Shown in pieces: positions 32,610 to 44,304 of a DNA stretch of 64,000 nucleotides. The DNA comes from Nelumbo lutea (taxonomy: Eukaryota > Streptophyta > Magnoliopsida > Proteales > Nelumbonaceae). The notes under the pieces are model-generated. The model was not told the origin of the DNA. It searched no databases and saw only the letters and a program-made list of their open reading frames with translations. Made by a program: the position numbers and the translations under genes. The first letter of the stretch is position 1; each line of letters opens with the position of its first letter. Location of the stretch: assembly GCA_022828595.1 (NCBI GenBank), contig JAKGHH010000001.1, positions 119,114,999 to 119,178,998 on the forward strand. Direction: 5' to 3'.

Positions 32610-33706
32610 ATTTGCATTATATTATGCAATTTTTTTTTTTTGCAATTTCTGCAATTTTCTATAATTTCTGCATTTTTTTCTGTTATTTTGATGTATTTCT
32701 GATATTTTTCAGTTTTTTTGAAAAAATTCTTTCTTTTTTGCGTTTCTGCAATTTTTTGGTTTTTTCTGCAAATTTTCTGTTTTCTTTTTTTTTTTTTTTG
32801 CATTTTCTGCAAATTTTGGTATTTTCTGCAATTTTTTGCAAAAATTCTATAATTGCTGCATTGCAAAATTTTGCATTTTTTCTGGTATTTTAATGCATTT
32901 CTGCATTTTGGTATTTTTCTGCAACTTTTTTTCTGATTTTTCTACAAAATTTCAGCAACTTTTCTGATATTTTCATGCATTTTCTGGTATTTTCTGCATA
33001 TTTTTTTTTTCTGAAAATTTCTGCATTTATTTGCATCCATGCAATTTTTGGTATATTCTGCAACTTGTTTTGCATTTTCTGCAAATTTTATGGTATTTTC
33101 TGCATTTTCTGATTTTTTCTGGTATTTTCTTGTGACAGTTATGAGAGCAGGACGGTTCTCTTAAAAATGTTTTTTTGGGTATATGGGTTGACCCAACAGT
33201 TATCTGTCACGTGAGTCATGACAGTCACAAAAACAAGACAATTATCTTAAAAATTGATTTTTTGGGTATAGGGTAACCCAACCTGTATTTGCCATGTGAC
33301 AGTCACGAGAACAAGACAATTATCTTAAAATTGATTTTTCGGATATACGGGTCGCATCTGTCACATGACAGCACTGAGAGAGAATTCTCTCAATTTTTTC
33401 AGGGATATGGTTGACCCGATCGGTTTTTGTCACATGAAAGCCTTGAGAGAGATGATTCTCTTAAAAAAAGGTATTTTCAGATATATGGATTGACCCGACT
33501 TGTTTATGCATTTATAGGTGAGGGTAGGTGGGTCAGTATGGGTGTTGGTGGGTAAGGGTCAATGTGGTTGTGTCAAGTGGGGTGGGTTAGGGTGGGTTGT
33601 GATCCATTAACAAGGATTGATGATGGGTCATGGTGGGTCAATATGGGTGGGTTGGTATTCAACCCATACTCAACCAAACCCGCCCATTTGCCACCCCTAC
33701 TGAATG
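32610..33706 (+). repeat. Composite repeat, copy 1 (T-rich, 78-bp units, GC end)
   Basis: Three zones: a TTTCTGCAATTTT low-complexity zone (32625-33130), four or so degenerate units with CATGACAGTCA...AACAAGACAATTATCTTAAAA (33130-33480), and a GGGTGGGT-rich end finishing CCATTTGCCACCCCTAC at 33706. The last is a hAT-type terminus (GTAGGGGTGGCAAATGG inverted). The same three zones recur at 36980-37773. Confidence 0.7.
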
Positions 33707-34018
33707 CTTTAGGGTTCAAAACTTCGGAATCGAAAGTAACTTCGATGGTCCATTCTCGGACTCTTCGAAGGTTCATTCGCTGTAACATCGCCAACCACCA
33801 GCTTCAACGTCGCTAAAACAAGCGACCAATTTCAACGTTGCCAGTGTTTGTTCAAATCTCTCTATTGTCCTCTCTGTTTAGGGTTTGTTCAAATCGCCAA
33901 AAGAAGCTTCATTTTTGTGGTTTCTTCAACGCTGCTGGTGTTTCTTCCTCTTCTAGTTGTCAAAGCTGTATTATTTCCCATTAATTTGCATCCATTCTGG
34001 AACGTCACAGGAAGAAAG
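33707..34018 (+). promoter_or_regulatory. Putative 5'UTR exon and telo-box of the neuroguidin gene
   Basis: A leader-like stretch with TTAGGGTTT at 33878-33886 (a telo-box, common near starts of plant ribosome-biogenesis genes) and a partial second one at 33708-33716. It ends AAAG|GTTAGG at 34018, a usable donor. Linking it to the acceptor at 39296 would give a 5.3-kb 5'UTR intron. No transcript evidence is available, so this exon is inference. Confidence 0.4.
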
Positions 34019-35158
34019 GTTAGGAACAACATTTTTTTTCCTGAACTTTATATTCATGGCATGCTCAACGTTTGTGGTTTCTTACTCATGTGTTTTGGCC
34101 ATCTTAACATCAATGCTGCATAAAATATTTTCTAATTCCTCCTTTAGTAGAATTTAGGGTTTTCTACCTTGAACCTAGTAGGTTGAATGCATACTTGTTG
34201 ACACCATTGTATGGCTTGCTGATTCTAAATTTTCTTTCTTAGTTAAACTTATTTTGGAATTTCCAGATTCTAAATCACTCCTCTATGACCTCCTGCTTTG
34301 CATTTTAACCCCTGTAGTTTATTAAAACATTGTCACTTGCAAGCAACAAAACATGTGGTTGATACTTTGTTGGATCAAATTCGTCTATGAATTTGCTATA
34401 CATTCACGGAAGACAAAAAAAGCAGTCAACAAGCAGCTTGTTGATGTATTCCTCATCCCCATGTAATACAGATTTTGATCAAGCATTGGCCTGGAGAAAA
34501 GAACCGGAATTATTAGACCTTAGGGTTTTACTTTATTATTGCAACATAGTCTCATTCTACAGTGGACCTCATTAAATATACAAAGAATATCCTTTTAATC
34601 AAGAATATCCTTTTAATTCAATGATTATCCTGTTTGGTACCACGTCTATATTGGAATGGGATCATTCCAGGTTTTTATGAAACTGGAATCGTCTAGGTTT
34701 TTTCTGGACTACCTGAAAATTTCAGGTGATTACTGTGTGGATTCAAAAGCAATGCATAGTTCTTGTTCTCATCTTTACTGGGGATAGAATTCCTTGTTTA
34801 TGGTCTTACCATCTAAGGTAAATCTGGGTGCCAAGTTAATAGAACAAAATAATAGGCTGAAAAATCATTCTTGACAGGGAATAAGTGTTTCCTGACAGTG
34901 AAAGTGGTAGTGCAGTTGGTCCAATGGCTAAGAATAATGCCATTTTTTGTATCCAATTGCTACCAAGTATCAATGGCTGCTCTGTTACAAGGATTCACAG
35001 GTTATTTAGGCATTAGACTCAGGTGGTTGATGCTTGATATTATGCCCTTCTGGAAATATTAAAAGCTGACTGAAATCTAAAATCCCTTATTTATAATGAG
35101 ATTGGGAAACATTATTTGATGGTCTCAAATGGAGGAAATGGTCTTGTGGTGAGATCCA
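34019..35158. other. Inferred 5'UTR intron, nothing specific
   Basis: AT-rich, with no coding or terminal-repeat signal supported. Confidence 0.4.
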
Positions 35159-35870
35159 TAGTTGTCAAGGTGACTAGGCGAGGCTAGGCGATGGAATCTA
35201 TAAATATAAAATCTATAGATTTCAGCCATATAATCATATTCATATATATGAATGATAGGTTCGGCTGTTAAAAACTGATGTGAGAAGTGAGAACAATGAC
35301 TGCATCAGTGAAGGGAGGAGAGGAGTATAGGGCGGAGCCCCTGTTTTTTCAAAAAAAAAAAAGATGATGATGATGATGATGAGTGGGGAAAGGGACGACT
35401 GAGGAGTATAGAGGCGGAGCCCCTGTTTTTTCGGAAAAAAATGAAAAAATGTCTGAGGTGAGAAGAGAGAACTCAGGACTGATTCGACTGAAATCTGGAA
35501 AAGAGAAAGAAGATTAGAAGAACTTACGTGCTGGAGCTGAGGTGCGATGGAGTTGGGCTGGGGCTTGAAGCCTTTGGTTCTCCTCCTCTCCAATCGAACC
35601 AAAAAAAGCCCTTATGACATAAAGAAAAAAGGCTGTATACTTGGTCATAATACTAAAATGATATCATGTAACCAGATTTATTTTAAAAGAACAAAACATC
35701 CAATAAAATATCAAAACAATAAATTAAAAAAATAGTTTTTTAGATGAATGTAGGCGCCCACCTAGGTGCCTAGGTGCCTGCTTAAGTCTCTGGGCGGGTG
35801 CCTAATATGCAAAACTTGTGGCGTTTGGGTGAGGCGACCATGAAAAACCGTGTAGTCGCCTTGACAACTA
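35159..35870. mobile_element. 712-bp TIR element
   Basis: Terminal inverted repeats TAGTTGTCAAGGTGACTA (35159) and TAGTCGCCTTGACAACTA (ending 35870) match at 17 of 18 bases. GGCGAGGC/GCCTAGGTGCC subterminal motifs follow. Inside, a block with GAGTATAG, GGCGGAGCCCCTGTTTTTTC occurs twice about 80 bp apart, with a (GAT)6 run between. No transposase and no clear target duplication. Confidence 0.75.
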
Positions 35871-36979
35871 CTGGTGACTAGAATATCTTCTAAATAAGGT
35901 CCAGAGAATTTTTCCAAGCTTGACAGTAAAGAGAAAATGGATTCCTAGAGAAATAAATTCCACAGAACATGTACTACATAATCATTACTTTTCTTCAATG
36001 GGTGGAAGAAAGAAAATGAAACCACAGATTAGTTTCCAGAAAATAACTTTGCATTTCCTTCGGAAAATATAATATATAATCATTACTTGGGTTCTACATC
36101 CTTTGCAAGATGGGGTATCTTCTATGAGTGCAATACTAACAGTAGGAATCCTCTAGTTCAATTTCAATGTACTAGTTCAAAAATCTTATAGCAGTTCGGA
36201 TGCAGAGCTTGCTTTGTTGCTCAGTTTGTGAACTTTCTATTTTACATCAATAGAGGTTGCCATTTCCCATTGACATGTCAAAAGATGATATTGAATATGC
36301 CAAAGTAAATGATATCGGATGGGTTTAACCCTCTCTTTTATCATGTTTTTTTGAACCCACCAGCTACTTTTTGTGCTGCCCCAGCTTGTAATATATTCTT
36401 CCAAGTGGCAAATCTAGCATGTCACGCACCTGTAAGCATTTGGCCCTTTGGGCTATAGACATTTTATCAATCCATGGGCATTGTTCACATGAATTGGGGT
36501 GGAAACTGAAAAGACCATGCAATCATTTTGTACAAGGGGTTTTCTCTCCTTCCACAACTTTCTTCTCTTTTTCTTATTCTTTTAGGCTGTGTTTGGTTTG
36601 ATAAAATATAAGAGGGCTAAACGCCTAAACCATTGTATCAACAATTAATTATAGTACACTTTGCTGGGGCTGATTGCCTGGTTTCATTGTTGGAATTTAT
36701 GCCAAATTAGAACCAATGTAGGTAAAGAGGACTATGGTTCTAGAAGTCTGATTGCAGTGTCTTCTTTTTTTTTTTTTTTTGTGAAGTCATTTTAATTATG
36801 ATCCACTTGGGCCCTATGACCATCATTTCCTTAGAAAATGGTTTGGAGGAAGCACTTATTCCATCCAATGTCTCTTTTCTCTTGTGATCTGTGACTTCAT
36901 AAACATTCTTAGTTTCTTACTATGTTTCTTACTATTAAATAGCATTTGGCTGTGATAGAAATCATATGTACACGCCATC
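35871..36979. other. Inferred 5'UTR intron, nothing specific
   Basis: No feature supported. A T run lies at 36763-36780. Confidence 0.4.
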
Positions 36980-37773
36980 TGGTTTTTTTGCAACTTTGTA
37001 TTTTTCTGCATTCTTTGCAAAATTTCTGCATTTCTGTATTTTCCTACATTTCTGCAAAGTTTCTGTATTTTTCTGAAACTTTTCTGTATTTTCTGCATTT
37101 TCTTTTTCTGTAATTCTCATGCATTTTCTGTGATTTTTTGCAAATTATCTTTGTTCTTTTTTTCCTGCAATTTTCTGCATTTTGTGCAAAAAATTCTGCA
37201 TTTCCTTTTTTTTTTTTGCATTTTGCAAATTTTCATGTATAAGGGTCGGCCTGACCTATAGCTGCCATTTTGCAGTCATGAGAACAAAGTGTTTCTCTTA
37301 AAATTGGTTTTTGGGTATACGGGTTCACTCGACCCGTCTCTGCCACGTGGCAGTCATGAGAGCAAGGTTTTTTTCTTAAATTTGATTTTTTGGGCATACT
37401 GGTTGACCCAACCTGTATCTGCCATGTGGCACTCATGAGAACAGAGTGTTTCTCTTAACATTAATGTTTGAGTATACGGGTTGACCTGACTTGTACCTGC
37501 CACGTGGTAGTCATGAGAACAAAGTGTTTCTCTTAAAAAATTGATTTTCAGGTATACAGGTTGGCATGGCTTGGTTGTTGCATTTGATAGAGGAATGCTA
37601 GAAAAAACCGAAGCAAACAAGCATTTATACTTGGTGGGTAAGTGTGGTGAGGGTCAAGGTGGGTTGCGACCCACTAAGAAGGATTTATAGTGGGTAAATG
37701 GGTCAATATGGGTAGGTTGGTATTCAACCCACACCCGACCTAACCCATCCATTTGCCACCTCTGCTTCTCCAA
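36980..37773 (+). repeat. Composite repeat, copy 2
   Basis: Same architecture as 32610-33706. The T-rich TTTCTGCA zone is at 36980-37235. Four units with GTCATGAGAACAAAGTG at 37275, 37353, 37432 and 37510 (period 78-79 bp) follow. The end is TTGCCACCTCTGC near 37773. Confidence 0.75.
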
Positions 37774-39296
37774 ACTGAACCAATCTACATCCTACTTATT
37801 TTTTGACAAAATTCCCTATATTGCCTTAAAACCTAATGCCTTTGTCTTGGTTTAGCATTTTTTTCCTAGTTTAGTCATTTTCTCTCCTCTATTCTATCAC
37901 ACACACAACACACCTCACTTCTCTTTATCTCTTGAATCCTTCATCTCTACCGACTTATGACTTGTTGACACATTCTTCATCACTAACACAGTCAAAACAG
38001 TGGTGACCGACTGATCAGTGAAGGGTGAGGTGATCTCTCTTAGTCTCACTCACACCTCGACAAAGGGCAACAAATGGCCTTTCTTCTCACCTTGATGTAG
38101 GGTAATAAATCGGCAACCTCGTTTCTATTCTGTATCATATATTTATAATTTTCAAGTCCCGATCAATGGAAATTGGGGAAGAAATGGATTGGCTCATACA
38201 TTCCCCCCCCTTCCCCCCTTTTGAATACATATTGTCACACAAATATAAATTAAATGGATAATGGTTTTGAGTTTGAACTTGTCACTAGAGTTTGAAAGGA
38301 AATAGGTCTCCGAAGTATATCTAACTCAAAAGATGGATCCACATAGAACCCAACTTTCAAAAACAGGCCGAATGGTACTATGGTTGGGACTAAAATATGG
38401 TGGTGCCCATTTATGTGCCTGTTAATGTTATAGATGGACTAACCATGGGCTAAAGTATTGACCAATTTATTTTATTATTTTGAAAGTTATTACGATATGA
38501 TGGTACTTGAACTTAACAATTTATCATAATCTCTCATCAATTATTATAGTTAACACAATCCAAAGACCAATGATTCAGTGGGTGATGAGCATCCCTTTGG
38601 AGAGGTGACAGGGACTGGTTTGTAGAAAGGGGTTGGCAGTATTGTTATTACAAATTTTGAAGTGGCCTTGTAGGCAATTGTCCCTAATTGCTACATTGGT
38701 TTTGGTGGTTTTACTTTATTTTGTTACATTTTGGACTATCATTATCCTACAATCATGCACATAGTTTAACAAATAACAATGGATGTGACACTGAACAGAA
38801 CAGAATGGTGAAACAGGGTTGATGTAGCCGAACCTGTATGGATGGGTTAAGGCTTTGATGACGATGATGATTTTCCTACAATCATGCAGGGGACATTTGT
38901 ATTCTGTCACTTACCTTTTGATCATAATAAAGTTTATGTTCATAATAAACAGTGTATGCATTAACTAACCATGAGCTAAAATATGTTTAACATTTTATTT
39001 TTTATCTCATAGTTGATGTATTCAAAGAATTGATTATGCCATTATGGTGGCAATTCTAGACATGATTCTGCTTGATTTTGGATAATATTGCCAAAAGACT
39101 GTCATTTTGAAACTTTAGATTTTAAATTTAGAAATTATGGAATTGATTTTGTTTATTTTTATTTTGAGAACTAGAATTGTACCCAAATGCAGTGTAGGTC
39201 ATCAATAAGTGTGGAGCTACTACTATACTCATTTTAGAAACATGTTTTGATTTAAATGGTGATATCTTAAGTTACTGATTTCTACACGCTTGACAG
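37774..39296. other. Inferred 5'UTR intron, nothing specific
   Basis: No supported gene or element. The 3' end TTGACAG is a plausible acceptor for the ATG exon. Confidence 0.4.
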
Positions 39297-39306
39297 GTTC
39301 TGGGGC

Positions 39307-39327
39307 ATGCTAAAGTGCTGGTTCTGA
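39307..39327 (+). promoter_or_regulatory. Short upstream ORF in the neuroguidin leader
   Basis: ATG CTA AAG TGC TGG TTC TGA lies 15 bases before the main start within the same predicted leader exon. The main ATG has a strong context (ACCATGG). Any effect on translation is inference. Confidence 0.4.
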
Positions 39328-39342
39328 TTGTTGCTAAAAACC

Positions 39343-41085
39343 ATGGAAGTAAACAATTCATCAAGCTACAATCATGTATTAAACAAGTAAGGCTGTAGCA
39401 TACCCAGATTATCCCTTGCTATTATTTTCCTCCTTTTCTTTAACAGCTTGATTAATGTAGTCCATTGAAGTTTCTATAATTCAGTGTATCACACATAATG
39501 TCTGCAATATGTAGTGTAGGGCTGTCAATGGTCTGGGTCTGGTCCGGGACAAGGTAGAACCATCCCAAACTGATTGCTAAAACTGGCAAAACCAGAACTG
39601 AACCAGATCCTAACGGTTCTACAAAATCAGAACCAGTACCGAACCGATGGGAATCGGGACAATCGGGTATGTTCCAATAAGGCCTGATTATATAAACAAA
39701 AGCTTGTTAATGCCTGTAATTTTTTCGATAGAACTACTCTATAACAGGGAAAAAACTATGGAATCATCAATCACGTAATTTTTTCAATAGAATTACAAAT
39801 CTATAATAGGGAAAAATACGGAATCATAAGGCGAGTTACAGAACTTTTGAGTTGAGAGACACGAGTTACAGAACTTTTGAGTTGAGAGACAATGGAATGT
39901 CGTCTACCACTGCTTCCAGCTTCCACTACTGTCGTTGTTGCTTCAACGTCTATCTTCTACCACCGCTACTATTGTCGCCGTCGTTTTTTCCACTACTGAC
40001 ACTGCCTATCTGCCTCCATGTTTGAATCTTTAAGATTGAAGATGTTTAGAGAGTGAAAGGAATTGATAGTGATTGAGTGAAGAGAGTACAGGGGAGATGA
40101 GAGTTTGAGTTGAATGAAAGGGGGAAGCGGGAGAAGAGATGAAAAAGTTTAGGTTGTCTTGGAGAGGAAGAAAGGTAGGCTAGGGAATAGGGACCTAGGG
40201 AACTGAACAGTTCATTCCTCGAGACTTGAGGTGTCAAAATGGGAAATCAAAAATGAAATGACCCTTGACCCATCCAAATGGTAAGTTTCCTCCAACCTAA
40301 CCAAAATGAACAATTTGGACATATATGGTTAGAAGTGCTACATATAAAATATTATATATTTAATGTACATTATATAATTGGTTCGGGACAGCCAAAACCA
40401 GTCCCGAACCGATAATAATCAGGACTGACCCATCGGTACAACTCATGGATCCAGAACCATTATACTTGGTTCGGATTGTTCGGGTCTGTCAGGTAGAAAT
40501 GACCTATTGACAGCCCTAATTTAGTGTTTACAAACATTTAGTTTCTATAACATGTAATTAGTTAAACTGAACTGCCTTTACTTCTCTATTAACCTTTTAA
40601 AAAATTGCTCTCCAATTACATGCTGGTGGAGATTAAACTTCTCTCTCGACCAGAATTTCATTGCACATTATAATGCTTGCTTTCAGAGAATCTCCTCAGT
40701 TAGTTGCATTAATGAAAGAAATGAAGGAAGGATTGGATGCAGTGAGGAGTAAAGTGCAAGCTCTAACTGTGAAAGTAAGATGTTTGTCAAACTCTACTTC
40801 GGATTTTTATTTATCAATGATCTCTCATTATCTTTTTAGCCTTTTTTGATTACTTTTATGTTTCTTCTTTTTTCTGGCTTATATTATTGTTCTATCTCGT
40901 GTATCAGGTGAAAGAGAACCATTTTCCAACAACAGATGGTATAAGCTATCTTGAAGCAAAGCATTTGCTGCTTCTAAGCTATTGCCAGTCTATTGTTTAC
41001 TATTTGCTCCGGAAGGCAAAAGGACTCTCAATTGAGGGACACCCTGTTGTTCGGAGCCTTGTAGAGATGAGATTGTTTCTGGAAA

Positions 41086-41125
<40 letters not shown>

Positions 41126-44100
41126 TCATCTCTATATCTATCTCTATCGATCCATCTATCAATTGATAAGTTGATTTTCTCCATATGATGTCGATCAGAT
41201 TCGTCCAATTGATAAGAAACTCCAGTACCAAATTCAGAAGCTCTTGAAGGATGTTGGAAGTACAGTTCAGAAAGCAGGTTTCAAAGAAAAGGAAACAGAT
41301 GATGCCCAGAATACAGAAGATCTATTGAAGTACCGGCCGAATCCAGACATGCTTGTTAGCAAATCAAGTCAGAATTCTGAGGTGGGTTGATGTTAAATAA
41401 ATAAAAGAAGAAAGAAAAGAGAAAAAAAACTGAATACGTTTACAACTTAAAATTTTGGTTTCTAAGTCCTAAATATGAACTATAGGATAAGAGTGGTGTA
41501 TATCGACCACCCAAGTTTGCCCCTACCACTATGGAGGAGGATGATAGGATTGCAAAACAGGAAAGATTAGCACTGAGAAAGGAGAAGGAGACTCTGCGGA
41601 AAGCTAAGCAGAGTGCTTACGTCAGAGAATTGATGGATGACTTTGAAGGGAGACCCGAAGAGGTTGGTTTGACTACATTTGTTATGCAATTAAGTTGTAT
41701 TCGCTAACTTGTTCATCTCTTACAAGCTATCGTAATACAGGTTAGAGAAATTATTGGAGTTGAAAGTAGAGAGCTTATTAGATTTAAGGCAAAGATGGAG
41801 GATCGTGCACGGCAAGAGGAGGAACTTTTCACCCGGGTTCCACTTACAAAGATGGAAAGGAAGAAAGAGAAGCATTTGAAGAAGTCAAGAAATGGGTATA
41901 AGATTTAAATCAATATTAGTAACTGTTCCTCTTCTATCATGCATCACATGTTGTAAAATGAAAGTTGTGCATGGATTTTTAATGCCAGATTTCTTTTTGG
42001 TTGGTCTGACATGTTTTTTTCATTTGTTTATGCCAGGTTACTTGGTTTGACTGATGGATTTATTGATGAGATTGGAACATTACCTCTGGAGGATGATGGT
42101 GATAAGCACACTATAGGATCCAGTAATTTTAACGGTGGAAGGAAAAAGCTTAAGCGTAAGGTATGCTGAATTTACAGGAATAATTTTAAAGCATCATTTT
42201 CCCTCTCCCATCTAAAATCGCCTTTTGTTGAATAGTTTCAATTCTTAAGGAGTGCCTATATGATTTGTTCCTCATGCATTTGCTATTCTGTTTTTGCGTT
42301 TGGTACATAGTTCTTTAGTGGCTTTGTTTTTTTTTTTTTTCTTATTTTTTTGTATTAACTTTCTGTAGTGGGCTGATGAATGTTGTTTTTCTGGTCAATA
42401 TTATTTGAATGTTTTTATTTACATGGTTCTCTATAGTTCTTTAATGGCTTTGTTTTTGTTGTATTATTTTGCTTTAGTTGGGTGATGAATATTGATTTTG
42501 TGGTCAATATTATTTGAATATTGTTGTGTATAATCACTTAATAGCTGAATTAAGTGATTTTGTGGTCAACTGGTCTGTTTTCCTGAAGGAAAGGGGGGGG
42601 GGCTGGAAGGAGGTATTGAAGATTGTAAAAGAATTTCTCAATGTGGCAACTGAGGGCCTAAGAACACTGATATCAGAGGAGTTGAAGCCTTCAAAGGAGA
42701 GAGGTGGCCATAGGTGGAGCTACCTGTGAAGGTAGGTTGGTCTTCACTGCATTGAAGGAGGATTAGAAGAAGAGATTTGTAGTGAAAGTAAATATATCAC
42801 CAAAAATTTGGAGGAAAGTAGCGGAGGAGTTACTTAGGAATCTGAATCTGAGCTGCACAATTATTTTGACACCTTATGAAAAGTGTAAAGCTCTATTAGA
42901 GATGCTAGGTGTTGAGTTGCATTTAGATTCAACTTGCTTTCATTTGGAGTCTGGTACAGTGACTGCAGTCACTATCTCGAGTAGTGATTTAAAAGGCGCA
43001 CCTAGACACTTAGGTGAGGTGCATTTAAGGTATGCACCTCGCCTAGGCCCCAGGCACAGCACTTTCAAAAGGGATGCGCCTTATGCATCAGCCCTGGTGT
43101 GTGCCCTTTTAAATTTTTGCGCTTTTTATTTTTTTTTCTTGAACCTAGCAGCTGGATCCCCGACCACGCCCCTTAAGGCAAGCCCAAACAAGTCCATATT
43201 AACCCCCTATTTGCTAATGTTGTTCAATTATTCATCGTAATAAAAGATCTTCTTAAAAGGCAATTAAAATTATAAAATCATTATTTTTTATTTGAGGATT
43301 AAGAATTTAAGACCCTAACATGGATTTGTTTGGTCTTGCCTTGAGGGGGCTTGGTACAAAGGCGGCTTGTAGAATCAGGAATGCAAGATGTTTTGCATCA
43401 CATTAGGTATCTGAAATAATGCAATTGACGAAAAGAAGAGATTGTGGGTTTTACATGCTAAAATATTTTATATATTTGATTTTATTTTTAAATTTTCATT
43501 TGAATATGCTTTACATATTCAAAACTTTTAAAATTTTAAATAATAGGATTTTTAAAACTTTTAAAATTTATGTTTATATTTTTTTATTGGTATTATGTTT
43601 AATATTTTAATATTTTTTGCATTTTTTGAATTTTCTGACATCTTTCTGATTTTTTGACGAGTTTTGTATCTTTGTGCCTCGCTTCAAAGAGGTGTTTGCC
43701 TCGCCTTGCGCCTTGGGCGTAAATTTCCCCTTGTGTTTCTTTTGCACCTTGCACTTTTAAAACACTCTGGAGGTGGTCTCCATTGGCTAATGCCAAGAAT
43801 TTGGAGGTTGAAGTTTAAGTAGCAGTTTGAATCTTGGGTCTACTACAATTGCCCTTACCACAATAGACTGCAAATTGAAGGTGATTCTAAATTGATAACA
43901 GTGACTTGGAAATACAGGGAATCAATGAAAATATTTAGGTGGTTAAGTAGAGATATGACGATTATCATCCAAGGAAAGGAGGTCTGCAAATGGGTTGGTT
44001 GGTTATTTTGTAAAACAAGGGGTGCATAAGTCTGAGCTATTATTTGTGGCTCAATTGTAATTTCGATTCTATAATGGGGGTTGCACTACATGCCTCTGAG

Positions 44101-44304
44101 TGCTTTTATTGTAACACTGCTTTTTAATATTTTATAAAATTTTCATTACTTATAAAAAACATGTTTGGCTTTGCTTGCATTTCCAAGGTTATGGTTTTTG
44201 ACTGTTGGCAGACTCTGAAGCTCCATGGTGAAGATCACAAATCAAATGAAAAAGAGAAAGAGAAGATTCAAGAAGCCTGTAATAATCAACATAAAGACAA
44301 ATGA
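39343..44304 (+). CDS. Neuroguidin/LCP5-like Sas10/Utp3/C1D family protein
   Basis: Eight exons: 39343-39386, 40687-40774, 40908-41087, 41199-41381, 41486-41662, 41741-41895, 42037-42160, 44212-44304. All introns are GT-AG and every phase closes, giving 347 aa. Residues about 16-130 form the Sas10/Utp3/C1D domain (SPQLVALMKEMKEGLDAV, GISYLEAKHLLLLSYCQ, GHPVVRSLVEMRLFLEK, RPIDKKLQYQIQKLL). The C-terminal half has LKYRPNPDMLV, YRPPKFAPT, basic coiled-coil sequence, FEGRPEEV and KKLKRK. In yeast and animals this family (Lcp5/neuroguidin) belongs to the nucleolar small-subunit processome that matures 18S rRNA. Length fits the family (about 310-350). The last exon is least certain because its 30 codons are low-complexity and intron 7 is 2 kb of transposon debris. 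The reading frame has no disruption, so the gene is probably functional. Confidence 0.9.
39517..40518. mobile_element. hAT-type non-autonomous element in neuroguidin intron 1
   Basis: The ends TAGGGCTGTCAATGG (39517) and ATTGACAGCCCTA (to 40518) are inverted repeats. The flanking octamers ATGTAGTG (39509-39516) and ATTTAGTG (40519-40526) match at 7 of 8. Subterminal CCGAACC/GGTTCGG repeats fit hAT. A 30-bp direct duplication (GAGTTACAGAACTTTTGAGT...) is at 39833-39892. Confidence 0.85.
41088..41124 (+). repeat. CT microsatellite at a splice donor
   Basis: Intron 3 (41088-41198) begins GTCTCTCTCT: the CT run starts at the donor itself, giving C at +3 and T at +5 instead of the usual purine and G. 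Confidence 0.85.
42161..42982 (+). other. First part of neuroguidin intron 7, possible transposon debris
   Basis: Two diverged near-repeats (TTTCTGTAGTGGGCTGATGAAT / TTTAGTTGGGTGATGAAT contexts) at about 42340-42420 and 42440-42510. Open pieces at 42514-42729 and 42782-42982 read like degraded coding (WKEVLKIVKEFL, IWRKVAEELLRNLNLS), possibly from a LINE. Family not established. Confidence 0.35.
42983..43766. mobile_element. TIR element in neuroguidin intron 7
   Basis: The left end AGTGATTTAAAAGGCGCACC and right end GTGCACC-like...TTTTAAAACACT are inverted relatives at 42983 and 43766. Subterminal GGCGCACCTAGAC / GCCTCGCCTTGCGCC motifs follow, like the element at 35159. No transposase. Confidence 0.6.
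43790..44160 (+). mobile_element. LINE 3' end fragment (RNase H) in intron 7
   Basis: Plus-strand pieces read LQIEGDSKLITVTWK and, in another frame, KERRSANGLVGYFVKQG then VHKSELLFVAQL and a stop at 44058-44060. This is the C terminus of a plant LINE RNase H. It ends near TTACTTATAAAAAAC at about 44160. Confidence 0.7.

Noticed and set aside
32606..33084. Open frames through the T-rich zone (K/Q/N-rich or F-rich peptides)
   Set aside because: Low-complexity translation of a TTTCTGCA repeat, not coding.
35240..35602. 120-codon minus-strand open stretch
   Set aside because: Composed of a duplicated internal segment and a GAT/ATC microsatellite within a TIR element; no protein family signature.
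42782..43240. 152-codon open stretch in neuroguidin intron 7 as an exon
   Set aside because: It runs into a TIR element, shares no similarity with the family, and the exon 7 donor and exon 8 acceptor already join in frame.
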